A stretch of DNA of 64,000 nucleotides from Rhizophagus irregularis (lineage: Eukaryota > Glomeromycota > Glomeromycetes > Glomerales > Glomeraceae): positions 1,364,001 to 1,428,000 of the forward strand of contig NC_089431.1 of the NCBI RefSeq assembly GCF_026210795.1, given 5' to 3'. The notes beneath the pieces were generated by a model, which ran no database searches, was not told the origin of the DNA, and saw only the letters and a program-made list of their open reading frames with translations. Below are positions 49,976-61,765 of this stretch, one piece after another (position 1 is the first letter of the stretch; each line of letters opens with the position of its first letter). The position numbers and the translations under genes were made by a program.

Positions 49976-51293
49976 ATGGGACATAGACCCTCTAAAATAT
50001 CTAAATTATCTAAATTATCATCAAAATTAAAAAAAAAACCAAGTATGAATAATTCTTCTTCAAGAGATAATAATACTTCTAATTCTTTATCAGGATTTGA
50101 GAATTTTAATGAACCTATATTTAAATTTGAAAATGGAAGAAGATATATTAATAACGATTCGATTCAATATCTTTTACCAAATGATGATGATGAAAGTATG
50201 TGAACAAAAAAAAAAGAAATTAATCAATTTCTTTAAAATATGAAATTAATTATGAATTGCTTTACTAGTTGATCGATTACAGATGCAACATTATCTGCTT
50301 CGATATATATGGCAAAGTAATTTTTCCGCTCCTGTTAAGGAAATTCTTAGATGTGGCGCAAAAGTTTTAGACGTAGGGTATGTTGATCTCGATCGAGTTG
50401 TACCACGATTTATTTTAACAAACTAATTTTTTTTTTATTTTTTTTTACAATTTCAGTTGTGGTCCAGCAACATGGACTCTTGAAATGGCTTCAGATTACC
50501 CTCGTTCCCATTTCATAGGAATTGATATTGCTCCAATTTTCCCTTCGGAAATAAAACCTATCAATACGGAATTTCAAATACAAAATGTTACTCATCGTTT
50601 ACCTTTTGATGATAATTCATTTGATTATATACATATGAGATTAATGTTGGCAGTCTTAAAAGAAGAGGAATGGAAAAGTGTCGTATTACCTGAATTATTT
50701 AGAATATTAAAACCTGGTGGTTACATTGAATCACATGAATTCGATTTTCGTATTGTTAATCAAGGTCCTTGTATGAAGATATTGGTGGAAGGATGTAAGG
50801 TTTGGATTTTATTTCAATCAAAATCAATGAAAAAAAATATTAATTATTTTTTTTAAAAAAAATATTTTCTTAGTTATTCAATTCTGTAAAACAAAAAACA
50901 TGAATCCTATTGTATGCCCACTTATTCCAGGATATTTACAAGAAAATGGTTTTGTTGATATCGATACTTTGAAAAATTCCGGTCATTATGGTTCTTCAGC
51001 TGGTAGATTTGGAAAATTAGTAAGTCAATTTAATTATAATTTTCAAAAAATTTTCAAAGAATTCTTTTTTTTTTTCTAAATAATTTTTTAAATGAAATAA
51101 TTTTTAATTACAGGCTCTTGAAGATTTTATTTTGGTTTTTGATGCATTAAAAACTCCAATCTCTTCAATTCTTGAAATTAATAATGAAGAATATCAAAAT
51201 TTATTGGATAAACTTCAAGAAGAAGTTGATACTAATGATACTTTTTATGAAGTTTACAAGTTTATTGGAAAAAAGTTTATTCCAGAAAATTAA
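49976..51293 (+). CDS. SAM-dependent methyltransferase, MGxxxS start (paralog 2)
   Basis: Exons 49976-50195, 50269-50377, 50457-50794, 50874-51019 and 51114-51293 give 330 residues; every junction is GT-AG and in phase. Motifs: YLLRYIWQSNFSAPV (82-96), motif I KVLDVGCGPATW (105-116), LEMASDYPRSHFIGIDIAPI, LPFDDNSFDYIHMRLML, and post-motif III RILKPGGYIESHEFDF. Motif I is intact in its core (DVGCG), though the next glycine is alanine, as tolerated in some class I enzymes. The start MGHRPSKISKLSKLSSKLKK has Gly2 and Ser6 and is strongly basic, so myristate plus charge could hold it at a membrane. This is the most intron-rich of the three paralogs and probably closest to the ancestral structure. 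The substrate is unknown. Confidence 0.88.
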
Positions 51294-51460
51294 ATAAACT
51301 AAATTTAAGTTAGTTATTTTATGTTAATTATAAATTTTTACATTAAGTTTTTAAAATAACATTATGTATTAAGAAATACGTTATAATAATTTTATAAGAT
51401 TAATTTTTAATAAATAATAAGAAATTAATTAATTAATATAAAATTCTTCTTGTGGGATCA

Positions 51461-51763
51461 CCGAAAATTCGTCTCATCGAAAAATCAACTTACGACAAGT
51501 TTTAAGTTATAAAAAGATTTATTTGTATTTTTTATTACTCAATATTATGATGTTTCATAATATAATTAATCACTTGTACAAATATTTAATAATACTGTTT
51601 ATAAATACTAGCAAATGCTTTAAAATATATTTTATAACAAATACTTGATGTATGTAACATAATTATAATATGGGTAATTATTAAAATTAGTTATAAAGAA
51701 TCTTAAATATTAAAAAATCTTGACATGATATTAAGACGGTGAAATGATTTTCGGTGAACTCAA
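51461..51763. mobile_element. Possible MITE with CACCGAAAAT ends
   Basis: GATCACCGAAAATTCGTCTC near 51458-51477 faces GAAATGATTTTCGGTGAAC near 51743-51761 in inverted orientation, with about 15 of 20 bases pairing. The roughly 280-bp interior is AT-rich and non-coding. No target duplication is clear. Confidence 0.35.
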
Positions 51764-52617
51764 AGTTGGTTGTCAGTGTCTCAGTGAAATAATTGTCAGT
51801 AAAATAAACTGATCCCCTTCTTGTCCCTGGTAAAGACTTTATGAATTACGGATTAATTTTGATCTTCAAAACAAATTGAAACATCCATTCTAAGCGATGT
51901 TCAAATCGATGATTATGTAGTGATTTCTATATGTTTATCCATCATTGAATAAAAGACTATGTCCATACTACATATTGTATACTATTGCGATTTGCAGTAA
52001 CGATCTGAAGTTTCACTATTTTTTAAGCGATGAACTTCATCCACCGCCTATTACTGCTAATGAATTCGTATGTCGATCTTACTTATATCAGCTGTATCAG
52101 CTGTATGTAATTATGCATCAATAACTTGTAATAACCACCAGTTCAGTTTAAATTGATGAACTATATATAATTCGTTTCGTTTAAACTGCTGAAAATGATT
52201 CTGTTTGAACTGCAATTCAACAGTTCAGTTGAAGGACCGTTCAAACCACGGGTTAAAAAATTAGGCAGCTATGCGATTATACATTTTGATATTCAAAATA
52301 CTGATAATAAGATCTGATAATAAGATAACACTCATGATCCGGACAAATCAAACCCCAGAAAGTTCAAAATCCTGAACCTCCTTTATTCCCAACACATAAT
52401 GACGCTTATTACAGTATATTAAAAAAACAATTCTTATGTAATTAATAAACTCATAAATCCATAATAAAAATTTCAAACCAATTAAATTATCGTATAATAT
52501 TGACTAAAAGACTCCCCCTCTCGGCGTACCCCCTACTATATAAATACCCGTCCAAATATGTGGATCTATTTCCTCAAAATCATCATAATTTAAATTTTTC
52601 ATATACTAAATCCTTCT

Positions 52618-52688
52618 AGTACTGACAGGATGGAAGTATATACCCGGGTACTAATCAACGTTTTAAACCGGGTAAATTGACAGTACTA
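52618..52688. mobile_element. 71-bp element with TAGTACTGACA ends
   Basis: TAGTACTGACA at 52618-52628 and TGACAGTACTA at 52678-52688 pair with one mismatch, and an inner pair ACCCGGGTA / AACCGGGTA lies between. It is too small to be anything but a non-autonomous element or a hairpin. Confidence 0.45.
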
Positions 52689-52805
52689 TAAAAATGCATG
52701 AAAATTTGTGATTATAAAATTTTAATATAATAAACTTCATAAATATAGTTAATTATCAGGATAATGAGTATCAGGATTTTGGACTTTTAGGATTATGATT
52801 TGTTA

Positions 52806-52994
52806 TATATGTTGTGCCTCAGATTGATTCTTGCCTCAAATTAAAACTACCAAATGGATGTGACGAATTATGTATATACACGTGATGATCTACATAGTAA
52901 AATTACCATATATGTAATGCACGTGATCTGGTGTTGATCTCACGCAGCGTGAGTTTTAATCTGAGGCAAGAATCAATCTGAGGCACAACATATA
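52806..52994. mobile_element. MITE with about 42-bp terminal inverted repeats
   Basis: The left arm 52806-52848 begins TATATGTTGTGCCTCAGATT, and its reverse complement lies at 52952-52994 ending CACAACATATA, with nearly every base paired. TA dinucleotides flank both ends. The interior of about 100 bp contains CACGTGAT twice and no ORF. High arm identity indicates recent origin. Confidence 0.8.
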
Positions 52995-53065
52995 TATATA
53001 TGTCAGGATCATGAGTGTTGGGTTGTGTTAACGGGATTCTTATCGTCAGGATTTCGTAGTAAATC

Positions 53066-53150
53066 CGTCATTGCCGATTAAAAGCGTATTTCACCGACAT
53101 CACATTTTCCGAAACCATTTTAACGAATCCCTATTTTGCCGACAAGCCAA
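53066..53150. repeat. 14-16 bp periodic array, ATTTnnCCGA unit
   Basis: Four or five consecutive units of the form nnnnATTTcaCCGA (ATTTCACCGA, ATTTTCCGA, ATTTTAACGA, ATTTTGCCGA) at 14-16 bp spacing. The same unit recurs at 63653-63785. Confidence 0.6.
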
Positions 53151-54404
53151 GGAATATTTTCAATGATATAAATTTTTTTGTTTCTAAATTCTAACTGTTC
53201 TATCTGAAAAAAAAATAGAGAAAGGATTACAAATTGGTGCTATATAATCTTGAATGCATTTTGTAATCAGTTCTTTTACTTGAAAATTAAGGCGCAGTAA
53301 AGGAGTGAGGCGCAGTTAATAAATTTTCGGCAAGTCGGGTAATTTACATGGAATCGCATACTTTGAGGAGTCGTCCAGAGAATTTTATAATGCCCTAGAC
53401 ATTATCCGCCAACTGTCTCGTCCCACCCTATTTGAAAGAAAAATTTTCAATTATTTAATTTATGCATAAAAAGTCATAATTTTACCTAGAGATTTGAAAA
53501 TTACTGCCATTTAATTCGTCATGACAGGATTTGGGCTATATATGACAAGTTCTATAATCACCTATCTCTCTTTGAGAACTACATGAGCAGATGGCAATTT
53601 ACTATTAAATTTATTCGCATAGTAAATATTGATCACCTTCTGGATATAATGATAAACGAAACCAATTTTAATAATAGATCTCCAACAAATAAACAAAATA
53701 ATATTATTATCAGAAAGAATCAAAAGTGACTGGTCAAAATCATCCTAGAGTTTATAATGTTGATTTCGGAAATTTTGACCAGTTATATACATTGTACAGT
53801 AATTAAATTGATCGTAATTATGGATATGGAGCTTCCTTAACGTACGCCGTGTACAACCTTAATCTGCATTCTGGGCGGAATTATGACATTAATGGAATAT
53901 TGGCTCTGTGATCTCCGCATGATCTTAAATCCGCTCACAAATTACATTAATAGTAGCGCACATTATTTGTATATAGCACACATCTGTAAGAATCTTCACA
54001 TAATCAAAAATTATCATGTATGCTACTCTGAACGACATCAGAAAATTATTTAATGTGACATATAAGACATATAATGCGTGGGAATAAGTAAAAAAAATAT
54101 GACAAAAGACAAGTCGGTCACGTGATGGCATTTTATATCGCGATAAATCGGATATCATGTTCGATATATCTGGCCCTCAACCAATGGTTGGGCCACCCTA
54201 TCTCTTCATCGAAAGGGTGAGGTCCCGGCGCTGGGATGAATATCGATTTTCCATCTTCATAGAATCCTCTTTGTCTTTTTTTGTACATACGATTGTTTTT
54301 GGGATGGATCCCGATAAACCACTCTTTTAAGAAATAAAATAAATAAATAAATATAACTGGCCCTTTACCTTTCTGGTGTGGGCTGTAGTGTTTCGTGTCG
54401 TGTA

Positions 54405-54581
54405 TTATAGCTTCCCTTTCCACCAGAGAATTCTTTTTGTACTACTTCTCGAACTACTAATATAACTTCCTGTAGTCGTTACTGTTAACGTATTTTTCTG
54501 TGAAATAAAAATAAAAGTACCTTGCCCCTCCTCGCTCTTAATTAGTCCGGTCGAACCTATTGACTCAAAAATAACAGGCAT
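54405..54581 (-). CDS. Possible small gene of unknown function
   Basis: An ATG at 54581 opens a 58-residue frame, MPVIFESIGSTGLIKSEEGQ then GTFIFISQKNTLTVTTTG and a basic Trp-containing end. A 23-bp GT...CACAG segment inside could not be a normal intron, so the unspliced reading is preferred. Just downstream another frame (54133-54423, for example NRMYKKRQRGFYEDGKSIFI and PAPGPHPFDEEIGWPNHWLR) is also coding-like and could be joined by a 46-bp GTAAAG...AAAAG intron. Codons are less AT-rich than the surroundings. I do not recognise it; it may be a real short gene or the decayed end of a longer one. Confidence 0.3.
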   Translation of the reverse strand: MPVIFESIGSTGLIKSEEGQGTFIFISQKNTLTVTTTGSYISSSRSSTKRILWWKGKL

Positions 54582-57500
54582 GATGATTCCTTTTTGGGAT
54601 TAGGTAGTAGTAAATATAGCTTAGATTATATTTTTCTAAGTAGTATTAATAAATTGATCTATATTTTTTTACGCCTCTGTACTTGTCTGTCTACATACTA
54701 AAAACAGCTTTACGCAAAACTTTATTAAATACATGCTAAAAATAAAAATAATAATAAAAACAAAATATTCGACATATCAATGTATCGAAGTTAGAATCCA
54801 GTATATCAAAATTTACAAAGAAAAAAAAAAGCTATTTTTATACTTTAATTGAGGGGTTAAAAATTAAAAATAAAATAAAAATTCTATATGATATTTACAT
54901 AGAAGAATTTTGGTTTAAAATCTTAATTCCAGTCGATATGATTAATTTTGATCAAAATCAAGTTTTTCTATATAAATTAATATAAAGTTAATATAAATTA
55001 ATACCATTTTTTTTGGAATCAAATCCGATTTATAAAATATCACAAATTTTTACTGTATATCACGATATGACAGATTTGGTTTCAGAAGAAAAAATTCGAA
55101 ATAACACCCTTATCGAAGGTCCAGTTTATCATTGTACAGCCCAAATTTGGACCAAAACAAACCTCTTAGTAGGTATTTCAAAACTCGACCAAAAATTGTT
55201 AATATTCGCGCGTTTTTATATGTTCCCTCAAATTTTGTTCATAATATAATTTTTTTTTTTACAATATAATAAAAATAATATAAAACTTGATCGAAAATAT
55301 TATATACATGCTATATACAGTCAGAACACCGATTTTGACTCTACGATTTTTTTTCTCAACCCAAATCCACGTATAATTAATTTTACTACTATATAGTATA
55401 TACCGATTTTATTATAAATTTCGTGATATACAGTAGCTATACCGACTTTAAGCTGTAAACCAGTTATATTATATTATTCGCAATAAGCCGATACCGATTT
55501 TTGATACCCATGAAATAACAAGTATTTTATTCTATATGCCGATTTTTCATCGATCTTCACCAAAGAGAGTAAAGATAACAAGATGCAAGTTAAATATCAA
55601 GACAAATTTTTCGCCCCTTTTATTATCTCTTTATTATCGTTATGTCTACAAATAAGTGTGTTACTTTATCTGTAGCTCATGTTTTATAAATATAATGCGT
55701 CTATTATAAAAAAAAAAATTGATAAACCGAATTATAAAAAATTTACATATTAAGTTCGGTATAACAAGAATATTTGATTTACCGAACTTTCGGTATAACG
55801 ACTTAAATCACCCGAAAGGAGGAAGGTTCGTTATATCGAGAAATGTGAACTTTTTTTTCTATCGGAATAAAAAAATGGAAAATTTGGTAAATTTGGTTCG
55901 AATGTCTAATCTAGTCATTAATTTTAATAGAAAAATATCTTTTTTTTTTTTTTTTTTGAAAATAAATGTCGCAATAATAATAATAAAGTAGTAATAAGTA
56001 AGGAAAGTAAATCAAAGAATCCAATAAAATTGTGGTACAAAATATTTTTTTTTTTGATGATTCTGCAATCAATGCAATCAATTTTACGAAAATATTTTTC
56101 TTTCAAAACAAATCAAGTTTTACTATCAGAGTACAAGATAAAAACAATATAATTTATGTACAAGATAATATGAGGACTTTTTTGTGTAATTGTAACGTAT
56201 TCTTTGTGGCTTTGAAAATCATAAATGAAGAATTACGAATAGATGCTCCCCCAATTTAACTTTGTTGTTTCACTACAGAAATTAAAAGCTTTCATTTTTT
56301 TTATATTTCCATATTTTGGTTAAATTTGATTAAGATTATCTGATTTATTAGAACGAAAACAAAAGCTTTTGAGAATAAAAAAAAAATAAAAAAAGCTGCT
56401 GTTGCTGCTGATATTATTTATTAATGTTTCATTCTAGAATGAACGGCAATGGTTTATTAGTTTATATAGATTTCCACACAGCATAATTGACAACTTGCTT
56501 TTTTAGAATATAACATTTATTACATAATCAAAAACGTTTCAAGATTAATATATATAATAAATAAAAATAGAAATTATTAACACATTTTAGGATATAACGT
56601 AAATTATAATCACAATATAAAAAGAGATTATTATTATTATTATTATTTGACATGCAAATTTTATTTTTTATACATGAAACCCCTAAATAAAGAAGAAAAA
56701 AAAAATAATATTTTAACAACCCGTAAAAATTAAAATATTATATGTTGTATTTCGGATATTTGATTAGTCGGTTTGTGTTTAAAAAAAAAAAAAATTGACA
56801 TTTTATAAAAACATTAAAATTTAATTTTACCTGAATAAGATTAATATTATTCATTTGCGGCATATATTTGCAGCATTAGGCAACGGATATGTTATGCATA
56901 TATGCGATGTAAAATGAAAAAGCCGATTTTCAGGTATTTTACATTTTTTACGTCAGATATTACGTTACCACAATTCAAAAATTTCCGAGAGTTAGTAAAT
57001 GATGAGCCCGAACATTTTTTTTTTTTTTTTTTCAAACAGTAACAAGTTCAAACAGATATAATATAGATCGAAACTTTTGTTTCACAGCAAGGGCCTTTTA
57101 AAATTATTATCGAAACAAACATGTTATAATACATTTGATTTTAATATAATGTTATGTTACATCACATATTACCGCAGTCCGGTTAATGTATTAGTAAAAA
57201 ACAGGGATCTTTATTCTTCCTAAATAGATGCATTTAAGTAATTCACGCGGTAAGACCAACCGAAATAGATAAAAGTTTATGTTTTCTTACACAGTTTTAA
57301 GATTAATTTGGCAAAAAAAAGAGTAAAATGGCGTATAAAAGAGTAAATGGCGTATAAAAAAAAGAAATGTATTATCTTTCATTGGGGTAATTTTTTTTTT
57401 CTCTCTCTCTTTTGATCTAAGACTAATACAAAACGGAAAATTTTATTTTTATATTGCGTTGGTACATAAATTGTAAATTTTTGATTTCCCAAGTAAGTGG

Positions 57501-58269
57501 TCCACGATTTCCCAATCTCTTCCCGGAACTGGTATAATCATTATGCATTAATAATTTTGGACATATTTTAGGTGACACGAGAACGATAAATAATGCGAAA
57601 ATGGATCATGTATATAAAAGTTATAGCAAATCTGGGGCCCTTAAATATAATAAGGAACAAATAGGAATATAAAAAAATTATGAATTGGATACAATATTAT
57701 TAAATTATTGAATCATTATAATATCTTGTATGACAGAAGAATCAAACCATGTTTCGAAGCACAAATGAAAATTATTAATATTAATGTCTTCTAGGTATAT
57801 GGAAACAATGAATTTACAAATTAGATTCATTATTTGAGGTACATAAAAATAAATAAATTATTCAAAAATTTATCTTATTACACATCAAAAAAAGGCATCG
57901 GTTTTATCTTTTTTTTTTTTGTATCAGTTTTTTTTTTAAAGTTTGTTACGTAAGATTTTATTTTTAGTAAAAAAAATGTATATATATAAAACCATTAAAA
58001 GGAAAAAAACTTTTTTCTTTCTTTATACTCAAACTTGCAAAAATAGTTTGGTTGCATTTTGGGGCTTTATTTATTTATTAATTAGCATATTTTGTATACA
58101 ATACATTTCTTTTTGTCTTTTACGGCAAATTTTACATTCCTTAAAAATCTTTTTTTATACCATTTTTATATTGTATTTTATTTATCTTTTTACATTCTTT
58201 TATAATTTTTTATTAACCTTGTTCTAATTTGAAGAACAAATTACATTCTTTTATTATTTTTTATAAATA
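54582..58269. other. Intergenic stretch with element fragments
   Basis: No gene supported. 55015-55249 has a moderately coding-like frame (NPIYKISQIFTVYHDMTDLV) without an ATG start or known domain. 55313-55335 carries a lone transposon-like end (TATACAGTCAGAACACCGAT). 55735-55840 holds GGTATAAC and CGTTATATCGAG words like those in the element at 7344. ATT microsatellites lie at 56630-56648. The right end is the promoter of the third methyltransferase. Confidence 0.45.
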
Positions 58270-59286
58270 ATGGGTAACACACCATCTTATCAATTTAAAC
58301 TTAATAGAACTAAATGTCCAATTAGTTACGGTCGTAATAGTAACGATTCATTTAAATTTATTAACGGTAGAAAATTTTTAAAGGATTCCGATAAATATAT
58401 TCTACCAAGCGATGAGAAGGAACTTGATAGGTTACATGTACAACATGATTTACAAATACAAATATGGAATTCTCATTTTTCTTCTCCAGTTGAATCAATC
58501 TTGAAATCAGGAGGAGCAGAAGTTCTTGATGTCGGTTGTGGATCAGGAAATTGGTTATTAGAGATGGCAACGAATTACCCTTCATCTAATTTTACAGGAA
58601 TTGATATTTTACCTTTATATCCTTTGGATACTCATCCTTTGAACGTAATATTTGAATCAGTTGACGTTTCAGCAGGTTTACCGTTTCCTGACAATCACTT
58701 TGATTTTATTCATCTTAAATGTTTGCTTAGTACAATGTCAGAAAAATATTGTAATATGAAAACATTATATAATGAATTAATAAGAGTATTGAAACATGGT
58801 GGTTGGATTGAAATAATGGAACATGATAATGAAATAATTAATCCTAGTCCAACTATGAAATTTTTCTGCAGTTCATGTGAGTTATAATTTTTTCAATTAT
58901 TTTAATTATTTTAATTATTTTTCCCCCTTTTCCCTCTTTTCCCCTTTTCTGATAAAAATTATAAATTATTAGATCAAGCGTTATTACGTCAACGTGGAAT
59001 CAATGTGTATCTATGCCGTGAGATCCCTAAAATTCTCGACAGACATGGATTTATCAATATTCATAATGAAGAGAAGATAACATATCATGGGGAAAAAAAT
59101 GGAACTATTTGTGAATTGAGTATTAAAAATATCATCTCAATTTTTTCAACATTAAAAAGTTCAATTTTAGAATTCACGAGCATAAATTCAGAAAAATTTG
59201 ATAACTTATTACAAGATCTTATCAAAGAAGTAACCGAATGTGATAGTGGATTTAAAACGCAAAGATTTTTTGCGCAGAAACCTTAA
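58270..59286 (+). CDS. SAM-dependent methyltransferase, MGxxxS start (paralog 3)
   Basis: Exons 58270-58876 and 58973-59286 give 306 residues. Motifs: motif I AEVLDVGCGSGNW (83-95), the best preserved of the three paralogs; LLEMATNYPSSNFTGIDILP with the ribose-binding Asp; LPFPDNHFDFIHLKCL; LIRVLKHGGWIEIMEHDN. The start MGNTPSYQF has Gly2 and Ser6, a possible N-myristoylation signal. The single intron (phase 1) sits at the position shared with paralogs 1 and 2; the later phase-0 intron is absent, its flanks fused in CELSIKN. The C-terminal region ends TQRFFAQKP. Intact motifs suggest an active enzyme; the substrate (small molecule, lipid or protein) cannot be told. Confidence 0.88.
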
Positions 59287-60682
59287 TGAATTACATCCTT
59301 TAAAAAAAAAACAAAAATTTTTAAAAAACACAACATTCCTTTCTTCCTCCCCTCCTCCTAACTTTATTAACATTTAACTACAACAAACCTTTTTTTATCC
59401 AATTTCATTCGAATTGCATTATTTACAATATATCTCGCCTCTCCTTTATTTTTTCTTTCAGTTATAATATGAACAGCTTTTCTTGTAATATAATTAAGGA
59501 TTACACGGAGAGTTTTATGTATATTATTTTTTCAATTTATTATTGGTAAAAAAAAAAAATGATGGTACGTGAAACGGGTCACGTAAACTGTTATATATTT
59601 TCAATTCAATAATAATAATTATTTTATTTTTAATTAACATTTTTTTTAATGGGTGTCATTTTTTAATCTAACACTTTGTATATTCAAAATTTTTTTTTAA
59701 CATCAAAAAAAAAAATCATAATCATTCATTTTTTTTTCATTTGTGAATAATTTTTTTTATCATCTCAATCATATTTTTTTTTTTGTTTTGTTTATACATA
59801 CATAATACAATATTATACATATTTTCCACTTTTTCCCACTTTTTCCCATCGCTCAAAACAAATAAATTCAGTTTACTTCATTGAAATTTTCCTTTTTAAA
59901 AAACGTATATTTTTAAAAAAGGAATCGCCCAGGTCTTATTATTATTATTATTATGTAATAAGTATTAAACAAATGATAATAATAATAAAAAAAAAACGAT
60001 GAATGAAATAAAATTTTTAATTAAAGTGGTGATTTATTGATGCATTATATTTGTACTTCTTTTTTTTTAAACAAAAAAATTTTTTTGGTACCATTGATGC
60101 TCGTTCGTAAACTCGTGATACGTAACAACTCGACGTCATTTAAATAACAGATGTTTAATAATTAAGTTTACGTTTAGCAAGCAGACTTATGTAACAAACG
60201 TAAAATTGTTTTCTTATTAAATAAATAATAATAATTAAAAATATTTAACTGGTTTTGTTTTAATCTCAGAATTTCAAATAATAATTAATGATTATAAAGC
60301 ATCTAAAACTCATTAGGAAATCATAGAATTTTCCAACGAAATTTGTAAAGGATAAAAATTAAATAGGAAATCAAAGAATTTTCATGTGAAAAAATATTTT
60401 ATTTGTTAAAAAACTATAAAATCATATATATATATAAATTATTTTAATTACAAAAAAAAGGTTCAACCCATTTTATTTTATATAATAAAGAAAATCTACA
60501 CGACTATACTTTATAGTCCATATCCAGACTATACTTTATAGTCCATATCACGACTATACTTAATAGTCCTATACTTTATAGTCCTTAATCACGACTATAT
60601 TTTATAGTCCTTATCATGACTCTAATGTAGGATGGAATAAATATTTTTTGAAATTAATGTCAATATATACTCTATATATATA
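59287..60682. other. Intergenic, AT-rich, between two 3' ends
   Basis: Convergent 3' flanks of paralog 3 (+) and the glycosyltransferase-like gene (-). It contains TTA microsatellites (59938-59953), many T runs and the GACTATA repeat at 60499-60625. No gene seen. Confidence 0.55.
60499..60625. repeat. Palindromic tandem repeat, GACTATA-TTTATAGTC units
   Basis: Five copies of CACGACTATACTTTATAGTC followed by a short CATAT- or CTTAT-type spacer. Each unit is itself an inverted repeat (GACTATA against TATAGTC) able to form a short hairpin. It ends about 60 bp beyond the stop codon of the minus-strand gene, so it may lie in that gene's 3' UTR or terminator region. Confidence 0.8.
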
Positions 60683-61765
60683 TTAATTAATGTTCTTATG
60701 CTCGCTTTCATATTGTTTAATTTCTTTCTTACAATTACTATCATCATGAATATGAAAACCAAAATAACCTCTGTCTTGATCACAAATCCTTCCTTCTCTG
60801 GCGGCAAGATAAGTTAGTAAAGTTTGATCTTGACGATGATTTGCCCTACTACTTCCAGGAGGTGCGATACAATCTTTTTCTAAAGCACATTCGTACCAAG
60901 AATCAATCAATGATTGAGTACGTTTAGTGTCAAATGCTATACTTGCACCATTACAATTTGGTAAATTATCATATTTTGTATGATCATCATTAAAGTAATC
61001 ATAAATTCCTGGATGAGTCCAATTTATCATTAAACCGGGTGATGAAGGTGAAACGAATCCATTACTTTCATCTAAAAATTTATTAACATTTCGAAAAAAT
61101 TTTTCTTGAACTTTGGTTCCACTATCCAACCAAATTATAACACCAGGATATTTTTGTGATATTTCGTAAATCATTCCAGGTTTCCAAGCGTATTCCCCTC
61201 TTGCAATACTTATATTCCAGAATGATGGATATTTTGACCAATCAAATAATTCCACTTTTGTTAAATATCCTTTATTTTGTAAATCACTTAGCTCTTCATT
61301 TTGTTTGTTTGACAATCCTAGATCATATACAATTATTCTTGTCTTAGTTTGGGACTCTTTTATTGTCTCATGGATAGTGTAAAGAAAACTTTTTAAGGGA
61401 CAAAAATGATTTTTGCTCGCTCCTGTTATAATTGTAGGTAAAATATCATTAGTTAAATGTTCATCTGTTTCTTCATCCTCTAAACCCTCGTATTTATCAT
61501 CCTTAATGTCATTCGTATAATTTCCTTTCAATTTTTCATACTCATAATCTAAGATAAATAATATATATATATTTTTTTTTTCAAAGAAAGAAAGAAAAAT
61601 TAGTAAAATTCACTTATACATTTAAAAAGAATAAAAAAAAAATAATACGCTACCTTTAAAAAGTTCCGAATCAGGATATACATGTAAGTATATTCTTGTC
61701 ATTAATAAAGTTACTATGAATACTATTACTAGAACCAGAATTTTTTTTCTAATCGAATTCGACAT
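60683..61765 (-). CDS. Type II membrane glycosyltransferase-like protein (DUF1647-like)
   Basis: Exons 61654-61765 and 60683-61548 give 325 residues. Residues 1-8 are short and basic, 9-28 form a membrane segment (ILVLVIVFIVTLLM), and the rest would face the Golgi or ER lumen: type II topology. The lumenal domain has TIITGASKNHF (76-86), RIIVYDLGLS (about 108-117), GEYAWKP (155-161) and WLDSGT (177-182). The VYDLG / EYAWKP / W(L/M)DSGT order is that of the DUF1647 group and related nucleotide-sugar transferases, where the acidic residue in DSGT may play the DxD role. Six Cys and several NxS/T sites fit a secreted domain. Donor and acceptor are unknown. Confidence 0.75.

Larger units (their letters stand above)
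51294..54404. other. Intergenic stretch with several inverted-repeat elements
   Basis: No firm gene. It holds a possible TIR element at 51461-51763, elements at 52618-52688 and 52806-52994, and a periodic array at 53066-53150, all listed separately. A hairpin-prone stretch with GAACTG/CAGTTC words lies at 52130-52260. The right end overlaps a possible small gene's 3' region. Confidence 0.5.
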
